A stretch of 64,000 nucleotides of DNA from Sphaerotilus sp. GTDB taxonomy: Bacteria > Pseudomonadota > Gammaproteobacteria > Burkholderiales > Burkholderiaceae_C. The stretch spans positions 1 to 64,000 of the forward strand of contig NZ_JAAFKF010000003.1 in assembly GCF_013299175.1 (NCBI RefSeq), in the 5' to 3' direction. Shown here in pieces: positions 1 to 7,826 of this stretch (position 1 is its first letter; every line of letters starts with the position of its first letter). The translations under genes were made by a program, and so were the position numbers. The notes beneath the pieces are model-generated. The model was not told where the DNA came from and searched no databases. It saw only the letters and a list, made by a program, of their open reading frames with translations.

Positions 1-2799
1 CGTTTCCACATCGACCCGCTCCGTGACCAGCGCCTTCATCCGCATGCCCTTGAACTCGGGCACGGCGGCCATCGGCGGGGTCTTCACCCACACCCAGTCG
101 CCGTTGCGGATGCCGCGGTCGTTGGCCGCCTTCGGGTTCAGCTCGACGAACATGTCCTGCTGCAGCTCCGCCAGCCAGGGATTCGAGCGCGTCTCCTCGC
201 CGCCGCCCTCGTACTCGACCAGCCGGCCCGAGGTCATGATCAGCGGGAAGGTCTTGCCGATGTCCTTGTTCTTCTCCTGCACCGACTTGTAGAGCGTGGG
301 CAGCCGCCAGAACGATTTCTTGTCATCGTGCGTCGGGTACTTGGCGACCAGATCGGGGCGGGTCGAGTACAGCGGCTCGCGGTGCTGTGGCACAGGGTCG
401 GGGAAGTTCCAGACCACGGCGCGCGCCTTGGCGTTGCCGAAGGGGTGGCAGCCGTGGACCTTCATCGCCACACGGATGATGCCGCCCGACGAGTCTGTCT
501 TCCAGTTCTTGCCTTCGGCGGCGGTCTTCTCGGATTCGGTCAGGTCGTCCCACCAGCCGAGCTTCTTCAGCAGCAGGTGGTCGAACTCCGGGTAGCCGGT
601 GGTCAGGTCCGCGCCCAGCGAGTGCGAGCCGTCGGCGGCCAGCAGCGAGGTGCCATCGCGCTCGACGCCGAAGTTGGCGCGGAAGTTGCCGCCGCCCTCC
701 ATGACATGCTTGCTGGTGTCGTAGAGGTTGGGCGAGCCGGGGTGCTTCAACTCCGGGGTGCCCCAGCACGGCCACGGCAGACCGAAGTACTCGCCGTCCA
801 GGCTCATCCCGGTCTGCTTGTCGATGCCGCCCTTGGCCTTGAGTGTCTTCACATCGAAGACATGCATGTTGCGCATGTGCGCCTGCAGCCGCTCCGGGCT
901 TTGGCCCGTGTAGCCGATGGTCCAGACGCTCTTGTTGATCTCGCGCAGGATGGATTCCGGCTCTGGCTCCATCATCCCCGCCTTGCCCGGGACCATCTTG
1001 AAGTTCTTGACCAGCTCCGCACCGAAGCCGAGCTTGTCGGCGAGCTGGGCCATGATCATGTGGTCGCTGCGCGATTCCCACAGTGGCTCGATCACCTTCT
1101 CGCGCCATTGCAGCGAGCGGTTCGACGCCGTGCAGGAGCCGCTGGTCTCGAACTGGGTGCAGGCTGGCAGCAGGTAGACGGCGCGGTTGGCGTTCAGGTC
1201 GTCCTTGTTGCCGGGCATCGCGGCCATCGCGGCGGTGGCACTCGGGAACGGGTCGATGACGACGAGCAGGTCGAGCTTGTCCATCGCCTTCTTCATCTCC
1301 AGACCGCGGGTCTGCGAGTTCGGCGCGTGGCCCCAGAAGACGAGTCCGCGCAGGTTCGATTCCTGGTCGATCAGCTCGTTTTTCTCCAGCACGCCGTCGA
1401 TCCAGCGCGAGACCGTCATGCCGGACTTGGTCATCATGCCGGGCGCGTACTGCTTCTTGATCCACTCGAAGTCCACGCCCCAGGTCTTGGCGAAGTGCTT
1501 CCACGCGCCTTCCGCCAGCCCGTAGTAGCCAGGCAGCGAATCGGGGTTCGGGCCGACATCGGTGGCGCCTTGCACGTTGTCGTGGCCGCGGAAGATGTTG
1601 GTGCCACCGCCGGACTTGCCGACGTTGCCGAGTGCCAGTTGCAGCAGGCAGGACGCCCGCACGATCGCGTTGCCGATGGTGTGCTGCGTCTGGCCCATGC
1701 ACCAGACGATGGTGCCGGGGCGGTTGTCGGCCAGCGTCTTGGCCACCTGGAAGCAGGTCGCCTCATCGACACCGCAGGCTTCCTGCACCTTGTCCGGTGT
1801 CCACTTGGTCAGGCACTCCTCGCGCACCTTCTCCATGCCCCAGACGCGGTCCTCGATGTACTTCTTGTCTTCCCAGCCGTTCTTGAAGATGTGGTGCATC
1901 ACGCCGAACAGGAAGGGGATGTCCGAGCCTGAGCGGATGCGCACGTACTGGTCGGCCTTCGCGGCGGTGCGGGTGAAGCGCGGATCGACCACGATCATCT
2001 TGCAGCCCGTCTCCTTGGCGTGGAGCATGTGCAGCATCGACACCGGGTGCGCTTCGGCCGCGTTCGATCCGATGTAGATCGCCGACCGCGCGTTCTGCAT
2101 GTCGTTGTAGGAGTTGGTCATCGCGCCATACCCCCACGTGTTGGCGACACCCGCGACCGTGGTGGAGTGGCAGATGCGCGCCTGGTGGTCGGTGTTGTTG
2201 CTGCCCCAGAAACTGATCCACTTGCGCAGCAGATAGGCTTGCTCGTTGTTGTGCTTCGACGAACCGACGACGAACAGCGAATCCGGGCCGCTCTGCTTCT
2301 TCAGCTCCAGCATCTTGGCGCTGATTTCGGTCAGCGCCGTGTCCCAGGAAATGCGCTTGTATTTGCCGTCCACCAGCTTCATCGGGTATTTGAGCCGGTA
2401 TTCGCCGTGGCCGTGCTCGCGCAGCGCCGCGCCCTTGGCGCAGTGCGCGCCCATGTTGATGGGCGAGTCGAACACCGGCTCCTGGCGCGTCCAGACGCCG
2501 TTTTCCACCACCGCGTCCACCGCGCAGCCCACCGAGCAATGGCCGCAGACGGTGCGCTTGACCTCGATCTTTTTGCCGCCGCCCGCTGCTGCGGACGCCG
2601 CATCGGCCGCCTCGACGCGCTTGACCAGCGTCAGTTGCGATGCGGCCAGCCCGACGCCGACGCCCATGCCCGAGCGGCGCAGGAAGGAGCGGCGGTCGAT
2701 CGTCGGGATGGTCCGGCCGATGCCGCGGGCCAGACTGGACACGAGGGTGGACGGGGCGTTGCCGGCGGCGGACGGGGCGGAGCGGCGGGTGAGCAGCAT
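1..2799 (-). CDS. fdhA: Formate dehydrogenase catalytic (alpha) subunit, Cys-type, partial
   Basis: Molybdenum/tungsten bis-MGD enzyme subunit oxidising formate to CO2, probably periplasmic. The frame opens at the ATG ending at 2799 and runs without a stop off the left edge; 933 residues are visible. A twin-arginine signal lies at residues 36-42 (RRSFLRR) followed by a hydrophobic stretch. A 4Fe-4S site is formed by Cys85, Cys88, Cys92 and Cys120. The metal ligand position (RICHSTTVAG) is Cys210, encoded by TGC at 2170-2172, so this is a cysteine and not a selenocysteine enzyme; the next residue is the conserved His211. The C-terminal region before the edge shows molybdopterin-dinucleotide-binding character. 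The next plus-strand genes supply maturation factors. The beta and membrane subunits, if present, lie outside the window. Family assignment is firm; exact subtype is inferred. Confidence 0.95.
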   Translation of the reverse strand, partial: MLLTRRSAPSAAGNAPSTLVSSLARGIGRTIPTIDRRSFLRRSGMGVGVGLAASQLTLVKRVEAADAASAAAGGGKKIEVKRTVCGHCSVGCAVDAVVENGVWTRQEPVFDSPINMGAHCAKGAALREHGHGEYRLKYPMKLVDGKYKRISWDTALTEISAKMLELKKQSGPDSLFVVGSSKHNNEQAYLLRKWISFWGSNNTDHQARICHSTTVAGVANTWGYGAMTNSYNDMQNARSAIYIGSNAAEAHPVSMLHMLHAKETGCKMIVVDPRFTRTAAKADQYVRIRSGSDIPFLFGVMHHIFKNGWEDKKYIEDRVWGMEKVREECLTKWTPDKVQEACGVDEATCFQVAKTLADNRPGTIVWCMGQTQHTIGNAIVRASCLLQLALGNVGKSGGGTNIFRGHDNVQGATDVGPNPDSLPGYYGLAEGAWKHFAKTWGVDFEWIKKQYAPGMMTKSGMTVSRWIDGVLEKNELIDQESNLRGLVFWGHAPNSQTRGLEMKKAMDKLDLLVVIDPFPSATAAMAAMPGNKDDLNANRAVYLLPACTQFETSGSCTASNRSLQWREKVIEPLWESRSDHMIMAQLADKLGFGAELVKNFKMVPGKAGMMEPEPESILREINKSVWTIGYTGQSPERLQAHMRNMHVFDVKTLKAKGGIDKQTGMSLDGEYFGLPWPCWGTPELKHPGSPNLYDTSKHVMEGGGNFRANFGVERDGTSLLAADGSHSLGADLTTGYPEFDHLLLKKLGWWDDLTESEKTAAEGKNWKTDSSGGIIRVAMKVHGCHPFGNAKARAVVWNFPDPVPQHREPLYSTRPDLVAKYPTHDDKKSFWRLPTLYKSVQEKNKDIGKTFPLIMTSGRLVEYEGGGEETRSNPWLAELQQDMFVELNPKAANDRGIRNGDWVWVKTPPMAAVPEFKGMRMKALVTERVDVET

Positions 2800-2818
2800 G
2801 GGGGTGTTCTCCTGGGCC

Positions 2819-3037
2819 TCAGACCTTGGCGGTCTGGTAGTAGCGCCGGACGTGCTCGGTCAACTGGTAACCACCGGACGGGTCGGCGGCGGGTTTGGGC
2901 TGGGCGGCGACTTGCGGCGGGGTGGGCGTGAGGGGCAACGCGGCGGCGACGGCGGCCAGTGCGCCTGCGGTGCCGACGCCTGCGAAGACCCGGCGACGGG
3001 TGAGCTTGGACAAAGGGGGCAAGGGGGACTGGCTCAT
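2819..3037 (-). CDS. Formate dehydrogenase region Tat-target microprotein
   Basis: A 72-residue protein just upstream of fdhA on the same strand, with a 19-base gap, so likely co-transcribed. It has a twin-arginine-like motif (LTRRRVFAG, residues 12-20) and a hydrophobic Ala/Leu core, followed by only about 35 residues rich in Pro and Ala, ending in a conserved-looking YYQTAKV tail. It contains no Cys and no cofactor motif. It matches the description of the small Tat-targeted proteins that regularly precede formate dehydrogenase alpha genes in proteobacteria. Their function is unknown; a role in export or assembly of the enzyme is only inference from position. Confidence 0.85.
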   Translation of the reverse strand: MSQSPLPPLSKLTRRRVFAGVGTAGALAAVAAALPLTPTPPQVAAQPKPAADPSGGYQLTEHVRRYYQTAKV

Positions 3038-3118
3038 GGAATGCGCTCCGCAGCGTGGACAGCGGCCATTAGGTTGCGGTTATGCACGCCCGGCAATAAG
3101 GGCGACTCCCTAGATGGA

Positions 3119-3135
3119 TGCGACAGTTTGTCGCA
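3119..3135. promoter_or_regulatory. Inverted repeat, candidate operator of the divergent formate dehydrogenase genes
   Basis: A perfect 7-base inverted repeat with a 3-base spacer, TGCGACA-GTT-TGTCGCA, in the 203-base gap between the leftward fdh genes (start 3037) and the rightward DUF3305 gene (start 3241). A further partial half site (TTTGTCGG) follows near 3147-3154. The placement suits a dimeric regulator acting on both directions. The regulator is not encoded in this window, and I see no sigma-54 promoter here. Confidence 0.5.
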
Positions 3136-3240
3136 CGGCAAAAGGCAATTTGTCGGCGTGGTGGCGGGGTGCGGGGAAACCGGGTTTTGTCAGGTGTTTC
3201 GATATAGGTTTTCACGGTGCGGCGCGTAGACTGCCGCGCA

Positions 3241-3750
3241 ATGAGCGAGATATTCCCGACCCCCGCCGCCGCCGCCCCGCCGCAATGCCGCGTGGCCGTG
3301 GTGATCGAGCGCCAGCACCAGCCCAGCCGCTGGGAGGACTGGCGCTTCACCGTGGCGGACGTGGCGCTGGACGACGGCGGTTACGGCGACGCCCCCCGCC
3401 TGCTGCGCGACGACGGGCAGACGGCGCAGTTCCTGTTTCCGGGGCTGCCGGTCGAGCTGCGCCGCGACGAGGGCGAGGGCTACTACCTCAACCTGACCTC
3501 GGGCGCGCCGGTGTGGTTCGTGATGTGGCGCATCGACGAGGAAGACCCGTCGCGCGCCTGGCCCGAGCGCGTCACGCTGTCGTACAACGAGGCCGGCCGG
3601 CTGCTTGACGCGCAGGAGCGGGTGGACAACCGGCCGTTGCCCGCCGAGGTGCGTGCGTGGCTGCAGAGCTACACCGACGACCACTACCAGCCCGAGCCGA
3701 AGAAGCGCCGCCGCCCGGTGTCCTTCGTCGCGCCGGACCAGCGGAACTGA
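3241..3750 (+). CDS. DUF3305 domain protein of formate dehydrogenase locus
   Basis: About 169 residues from the ATG at 3241 (an in-frame alternative start at 3217 adds 8 residues). Acidic, soluble, no signal peptide. The core (residues ~20-130) has the pattern of DUF3305: RWEDWRF near the start, LFPGLPVELRRDEGEGYYLNL, then VWFVMWRIDEEDPS. The last 25 residues are basic (KKRRRPV). The family is found almost only beside formate dehydrogenase genes and is followed, as here, by DUF3306. Two bases separate this stop from the next start. The molecular role is unknown; a cytoplasmic assembly or regulatory factor is a reasonable guess. Confidence 0.85.
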   Translation: MSEIFPTPAAAAPPQCRVAVVIERQHQPSRWEDWRFTVADVALDDGGYGDAPRLLRDDGQTAQFLFPGLPVELRRDEGEGYYLNLTSGAPVWFVMWRIDEEDPSRAWPERVTLSYNEAGRLLDAQERVDNRPLPAEVRAWLQSYTDDHYQPEPKKRRRPVSFVAPDQRN

Positions 3751-3752
3751 GC

Positions 3753-4361
3753 ATGGCGAGCGAACGTGTACCCGAAGGTGGCTTCCTGTCGCGCTGGTCG
3801 CGGCGCAAGGAGCAGATGCGCCAGGGCGTTCCCGTGGCCGAGGTGCGGCCGGTTCCGGTGGTCGCGCCCGCGCTGCCCGTGCCGCTTGCGCAGCCGGTGG
3901 TGCCCGCTGCGCCGCCGGAACTGGAGCCACCTGCACCGACATTGGCCGACGCCGCCCAGCTCACCCCCACCTCCGACTTCACCCGCTTCGTCGCCCGTGG
4001 CGTCGATCCCTCGGTGAAGAACGCGGCGCTGAAGACGCTGTTCACCGACCCGCATTTCAACGTGATGGACGGACTCGATACCTACATCGAGGACTACGGC
4101 CTGCCCGACCCGATCCCGCTGGCGATGCTGCGGCGGATGACGCAGTCGAAGGTGCTCGGCCTGTTCGCCGATGACGACCAAGACGACCAAGACGACAACA
4201 AAGACAAAGACGAAGAGAAACCCGCTGATGAAAACGCTGCTGTGCGACTGCAACCGAACGATCCCGCTGGACACCAAGGCCATCGCCCGGACCTTGGCGC
4301 AGACGCCGGGGGCGAGCGCGGACGGGCTGGAGACGACGCACACCCTGCTGTGTCGGCGTGA
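3753..4361 (+). CDS. DUF3306 domain protein, C-terminus out of frame or abnormally extended
   Basis: A 202-residue protein. It opens with the DUF3306 hallmark GGFLSRWSRRKEQMRQG, then a Pro/Val/Ala-rich linker (residues ~25-70), then the conserved core TSDFTRFVARGVDPSVKNAALKTLF...FNVMDGLDTYIEDYG (about 72-125), as in the family. After residue ~140 it enters an acidic Asp/Gln/Lys tract and then about 40 residues (from ~162) that are simply another frame of the following gene. The overlap with the next gene is 134 bases. In the third frame a TGA at 4226-4228 forms a TGATG junction with the next start, suggesting that a one-base shift in the repetitive tract removed the normal stop. Function unknown; linked to formate dehydrogenase. 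Confidence 0.8.
   Translation: MASERVPEGGFLSRWSRRKEQMRQGVPVAEVRPVPVVAPALPVPLAQPVVPAAPPELEPPAPTLADAAQLTPTSDFTRFVARGVDPSVKNAALKTLFTDPHFNVMDGLDTYIEDYGLPDPIPLAMLRRMTQSKVLGLFADDDQDDQDDNKDKDEEKPADENAAVRLQPNDPAGHQGHRPDLGADAGGERGRAGDDAHPAVSA
4170..4220 (+). repeat. Low-complexity GACGACCAA / AAAGAC tract at a gene junction
   Basis: A purine-rich tract of short imperfect repeats (GACGACCAA units, then AAAGACAAAGACGAAGAG) at the end of the DUF3306 gene. In the DUF3306 frame it encodes an acidic Asp/Gln/Lys tail; in the frame of the next gene it encodes Thr/Lys repeats, which argues that the true start of the next gene is downstream at 4228. Such tracts are prone to slippage and could explain the long overlap. 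Confidence 0.7.
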
Positions 4362-6459
4362 GGCCGGCGCTTTCCAGCGAGCCGCCAAGGCCACCGGGCC
4401 GGGCGAGGCGCTGCTGGTCGCGTGTACGCAGGAGAGCCGGCTCTTCCTCGACCTGAACGCCGAGACCGTGGGGGCGCCAGCGATCGACGAGCGCCCGATC
4501 CACTTCGTCAACCTGCGCGAAACCGGCGGTTGGTCCCGCGACGCCAAGGCCGCCACCCCGAAGCTCGCCGCGCTGATCGCCGCCGCGCAACTGCCCGACG
4601 TGCAGCCCGTGACGACGGTGCCGTACCGGTCGGCCGGGCGCTGCCTCGTGATCGGCGGCGCACAGGCAGCGGAGCGGGCGGCGGCGCTGCTGGCCGACCG
4701 GCTTGACGTGAGCGTGCTGGTGGACGAGGCGGGAGGCGCGGCTCCGGGTGGCGCGCTGGCGCAGCGGCGCGAGCGGCCGGTGTTTGCGGGACAGGTGACG
4801 CGGCTGCGCGGCTGGCTCGGCGCGTTCGAGGTGCAGTGGTCGTCGGCCAACCCGATCGACCTCGACCTCTGCACGCGCTGCAACGCCTGCCTCGACGCCT
4901 GCCCGGAAGGGGCGATCGACTTCCGCTACCAGATCGACCTGAGCCGCTGCAAGGGCCACCGCGACTGCGTGCAGGTCTGCGACGCGGCCGGCGCGATCGA
5001 CTTCAACCGGGCGCCGCTCGTCACTGACGAACGCTTTGATCTCATCCTCGACCTGCGCGAGACGCCCGCGTTTGCGCAGCACCAGCCGCCGCAGGGCTAC
5101 TTCCACGTTCCGAGCCACGTTCCGAGCCACGGCCCGAGCGCGGCGACCGATGCGCCGCGGCTGTTCGACGCGGTGCTGAAGCTGCGCGACTTGGTGGGCG
5201 AGTTCGACAAGCCGAAGTTCTTCCAGTACCAGCACCGCCTGTGCGCCCACAGCCGCAACGAGCAGATCGGCTGCACGGCCTGCATCGACGTGTGTTCGAC
5301 CAGCGCCATCTCCAGCGACGCCTCCCGCAAGGGCAAGGCGAAGACCGTGCAAGCCGGTGGCATCGTCGTCGAGCCGCACCTGTGCGTGGGCTGCGGCGCC
5401 TGCACGACGGTGTGCCCGAGCGGGGCGCTGAGCTTCGCGTATCCGGGGCCGGTGGACCAGGGCCGGCGGCTGCAGCGGCTGGTTTCGACCTACGCCCGCG
5501 CAGGCGGCAAGGACGCGGCACTGTTGCTGCACAGCGAGCAGGCGGGCGCCCGGCTGCTCGACGACCTCGGCCGTGCGGCGCGGGTCGATCGGGCGGTCCA
5601 TGGGGTGCCGGCCCGCGTGCTGCCGGTGGCGGTGTGGCACACGGCGAGTGTGGGCATCGACCTGTGGCTGTCGGCGATCGCGCAAGGGGCGAGCCAAGTC
5701 TGGGTGCTGCTGACCGCGGAGGAGGCGCCCGAATACCGCGCCGCGCTGGCCGAACAGATGGCGGTGGCGCAGGCGCTGCTGACCGGGCTGGGCTACGCGG
5801 GCACGCATTTCAAGCTGATCGAGGCCCGCGACCTGACCGCGCTCGACGCCGCACTGCGCAGCGCCCCGGCCCAGTGCATCACACAGCCCACGCCCATCGT
5901 CGCCCAGGCCGACAAGCGCGCCACGCTCGACCTGATGATCGACCACCTGAGCGCCCACGCCCCCGTGCCGGCCGACGTGGTGGCGCTGCCCAAGGCGGGT
6001 GCGCCGTTTGGTGCCGTGCTCGTGGACACCGCGGCCTGCACGCTCTGCCTGAGCTGCGTCGGCGCGTGTCCCGAGAACGCGCTGTCCGACAATCCCGAGC
6101 GGCCGCAACTCAAGTTCACCGAGAAGAACTGCGTGCAGTGCGGCCTGTGCGAGACGACGTGTCCGGAAGGGGCGATCACGCTGGTGCCGCGCCTGCTGCT
6201 CGCGGACGAAGGCCGGGCGCGTCGGCAGCCGCGGGTGCTGCACGAGGTCGAGCCGTTCCGCTGCATCCGCTGCAGCAAGCCCTTCGGCACGCTCAAGGTC
6301 ATCGAGAACATGATGGCCAAGCTCGCCGCGCACCCGGCTTTCCAGGGCGCGGCGGCCGAGCGGCTGAAGATGTGCGGCGACTGCCGGGTGATCGACCTGC
6401 ACAGCAACCCGAACGAGGTGCGGATCACCGATGTGCCGCGGGGCGCACCCCGTTACTGA
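4228..6459 (+). CDS. Multi-cluster 4Fe-4S polyferredoxin of formate dehydrogenase locus
   Basis: A 743-residue soluble protein with several ferredoxin-type motifs: CTRCNACLDAC (residues 215-225) with a second incomplete set ending CVQVC; IGCTACIDVC and CVGCGACTTVC (~345-400); CTLCLSCVGAC and CVQCGLCETTC (~604-646). A pair of CxxC motifs near the C-terminus (IRCSKPF, MCGDCRV) could bind metal. The N-terminus starts MKTLLCDCNRT, so ATG 4228 is preferred over the in-frame ATG 4171, which would add a Thr/Lys repeat. Such proteins accompany DUF3305/DUF3306 and probably pass electrons to or from formate dehydrogenase or assist its cluster loading. The exact partner is not established. Confidence 0.85.
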   Translation: MKTLLCDCNRTIPLDTKAIARTLAQTPGASADGLETTHTLLCRREAGAFQRAAKATGPGEALLVACTQESRLFLDLNAETVGAPAIDERPIHFVNLRETGGWSRDAKAATPKLAALIAAAQLPDVQPVTTVPYRSAGRCLVIGGAQAAERAAALLADRLDVSVLVDEAGGAAPGGALAQRRERPVFAGQVTRLRGWLGAFEVQWSSANPIDLDLCTRCNACLDACPEGAIDFRYQIDLSRCKGHRDCVQVCDAAGAIDFNRAPLVTDERFDLILDLRETPAFAQHQPPQGYFHVPSHVPSHGPSAATDAPRLFDAVLKLRDLVGEFDKPKFFQYQHRLCAHSRNEQIGCTACIDVCSTSAISSDASRKGKAKTVQAGGIVVEPHLCVGCGACTTVCPSGALSFAYPGPVDQGRRLQRLVSTYARAGGKDAALLLHSEQAGARLLDDLGRAARVDRAVHGVPARVLPVAVWHTASVGIDLWLSAIAQGASQVWVLLTAEEAPEYRAALAEQMAVAQALLTGLGYAGTHFKLIEARDLTALDAALRSAPAQCITQPTPIVAQADKRATLDLMIDHLSAHAPVPADVVALPKAGAPFGAVLVDTAACTLCLSCVGACPENALSDNPERPQLKFTEKNCVQCGLCETTCPEGAITLVPRLLLADEGRARRQPRVLHEVEPFRCIRCSKPFGTLKVIENMMAKLAAHPAFQGAAAERLKMCGDCRVIDLHSNPNEVRITDVPRGAPRY

Positions 6460-6525
6460 GCTACTGAGCTGCTGAGCCAAAGCCGAAGCTGAATCCGACC
6501 GAGACCGAGACCGCGACCCCGAGCC

Positions 6526-7161
6526 ATGACCGACCACGACCCCCGCCCCTTGCGTTTCACCAGCACTGACCAAGGAGAGGAACTCGCCCGCGCCGAGCTG
6601 TACGGCCTGCTCGCCCGGCTGTGGATGGCGCCGCCGGACGCCGCGCTGCTCGCGCAATGCCGCGTCGCCGTCACCGAGGCGCCCGAAGCCGGCGGGCTGC
6701 TCGAAGCGCCGTGGCAGGCGCTGGTCGCCGCGCTGCGCCGCACCACGGTGGAGGCCGCGGCCGACGAGTACGACGCGCTCTTCGGCGGTGTCGGCAAGCC
6801 GGAGGTGTTCCTCTACGGCTCGTTCTACCTGGCGGGTTTCCTCAACGAGAAGCCGCTGGCCGCGCTGCGCACTGATCTGGCGGCACTCGGCCTGACCCGC
6901 GACGACGCCCGCAGCGAGACCGAGGACCACCTCGCCTACGGCTGCGAGGTGATGCGCTACCTGATCGCCGGGGACGACCTGGCCGTGTGCAACCTGGAGC
7001 AGCAGCGGCGCTTTTTCCGCGGGCACCTGCAGACCTGGGTGGCCGCGCTGTGCGATGCCGTCGAGGCCCAGCCGCAGGCGCAGGTCTGGCGCCACGCCGC
7101 GCAGCTCACGCGGGTGTTCATGGACATCGAGTCGCAGGGTTTCGACCTGCTGGAGGTCTGA
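6526..7161 (+). CDS. TorD/DmsD-family redox enzyme maturation chaperone
   Basis: A 211-residue all-helical-looking protein with the features of the TorD family: an N-terminal [14 protein letters not shown] helix, a central [26 protein letters not shown] block around residues 83-112, and a late [20 protein letters not shown] segment. These chaperones bind Tat signal peptides of molybdoenzymes and hold the apo-protein for cofactor insertion. The obvious client is the Tat-tagged formate dehydrogenase at the left of the window. It follows the polyferredoxin gene by 66 bases and precedes mobA by 2 bases, so the order is chaperone then cofactor-maturation enzyme. Confidence 0.9.
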   Translation: MTDHDPRPLRFTSTDQGEELARAELYGLLARLWMAPPDAALLAQCRVAVTEAPEAGGLLEAPWQALVAALRRTTVEAAADEYDALFGGVGKPEVFLYGSFYLAGFLNEKPLAALRTDLAALGLTRDDARSETEDHLAYGCEVMRYLIAGDDLAVCNLEQQRRFFRGHLQTWVAALCDAVEAQPQAQVWRHAAQLTRVFMDIESQGFDLLEV

Positions 7162-7163
7162 CC

Positions 7164-7772
7164 ATGGCGATCGATCCGCAGGACATCACCGGTCTGGTCC
7201 TGGCTGGCGGACGCGGCAGCCGCATGGGCGGCGTGGACAAGGGGCTGCAGAACTTCCAGGGGATGCCGCTCGCCTTGCACGCCGTGATGCGCCTGGGGCC
7301 GCAGGTGGGCGCACTGATGGTCAATGCCAACCGGAATCTGGCGGCCTACGAGTCGATGGGCGCGCCGGTGTGGCCGGACGCGACGACCGATTTTCCGGGT
7401 CCGCTGGCGGGGTTCCTGGTCGGGCTGGAACGCTGCGAGACGCCGTACCTCGTCACCGTGCCGTGCGACTCGCCGCAGTTTCCGGCCGATCTGGTGGCGC
7501 GGCTGGCGGCAGCCCTGTGCAGCGAGGAGGCGGATCTCGCCGTGGCGGCCACCCGTGAAACCGACGGCAGCGTGCAGTTGCACCCGGTGTTCTGCCTGAT
7601 GCGGGCCAGCGTGATGGAGAACCTGGTCGCGTTCCTGGCGGGAGGCCAGCGCCGCATCGACCGCTGGACCGGGCAACACCGCTGTGCGCAGGTGCTGTTC
7701 GACCGGGAGGGCGACGCGGCTGGTTTTTTCAATGCCAACACCCTGGATGAGTTGCGCAGCCTGTCGCGCTGA
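7164..7772 (+). CDS. mobA: Molybdenum cofactor guanylyltransferase MobA
   Basis: A 202-residue enzyme that attaches GMP to molybdopterin, giving the MGD cofactor used by formate dehydrogenase. The nucleotide-binding signature [19 protein letters not shown] lies at residues ~9-27, followed by the family [12 protein letters not shown] and the [10 protein letters not shown] metal/nucleotide motif. ATG 7164 lies 2 bases after the chaperone stop, indicating translational coupling. Length is normal for MobA. The context (chaperone plus molybdoenzyme) makes this a dedicated copy for the locus, though it may serve the whole cell. Confidence 0.95.
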   Translation: MAIDPQDITGLVLAGGRGSRMGGVDKGLQNFQGMPLALHAVMRLGPQVGALMVNANRNLAAYESMGAPVWPDATTDFPGPLAGFLVGLERCETPYLVTVPCDSPQFPADLVARLAAALCSEEADLAVAATRETDGSVQLHPVFCLMRASVMENLVAFLAGGQRRIDRWTGQHRCAQVLFDREGDAAGFFNANTLDELRSLSR

Positions 7773-7789
7773 GCTGCAAAAGCCGGGAA

Positions 7790-7803
7790 CACGGCACAAT
7801 CCG
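7790..7803 (+). promoter_or_regulatory. 14-base motif shared by both binding-protein genes, probable core promoter
   Basis: CACGGCACAATCCG occurs here, 23 bases before the ATG of the first substrate-binding protein, and is repeated exactly at 12166-12179 before its paralogue. The CACAAT element resembles a -10 box of betaproteobacterial promoters. Its conservation suggests the two genes were duplicated together with their promoter. Confidence 0.5.
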
Positions 7804-7826
7804 GACCTCTGGTACGGGGGTGAACG

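Noticed and set aside
2170-2172. Possible selenocysteine codon in formate dehydrogenase
   Set aside because: The codon is TGC and the reading frame has no in-frame TGA anywhere in the window.
4057-7095. A 1012-codon antisense open frame across the polyferredoxin and TorD genes
   Set aside because: Same explanation: shadow of plus-strand genes with ordered Cys motifs; no conserved features.
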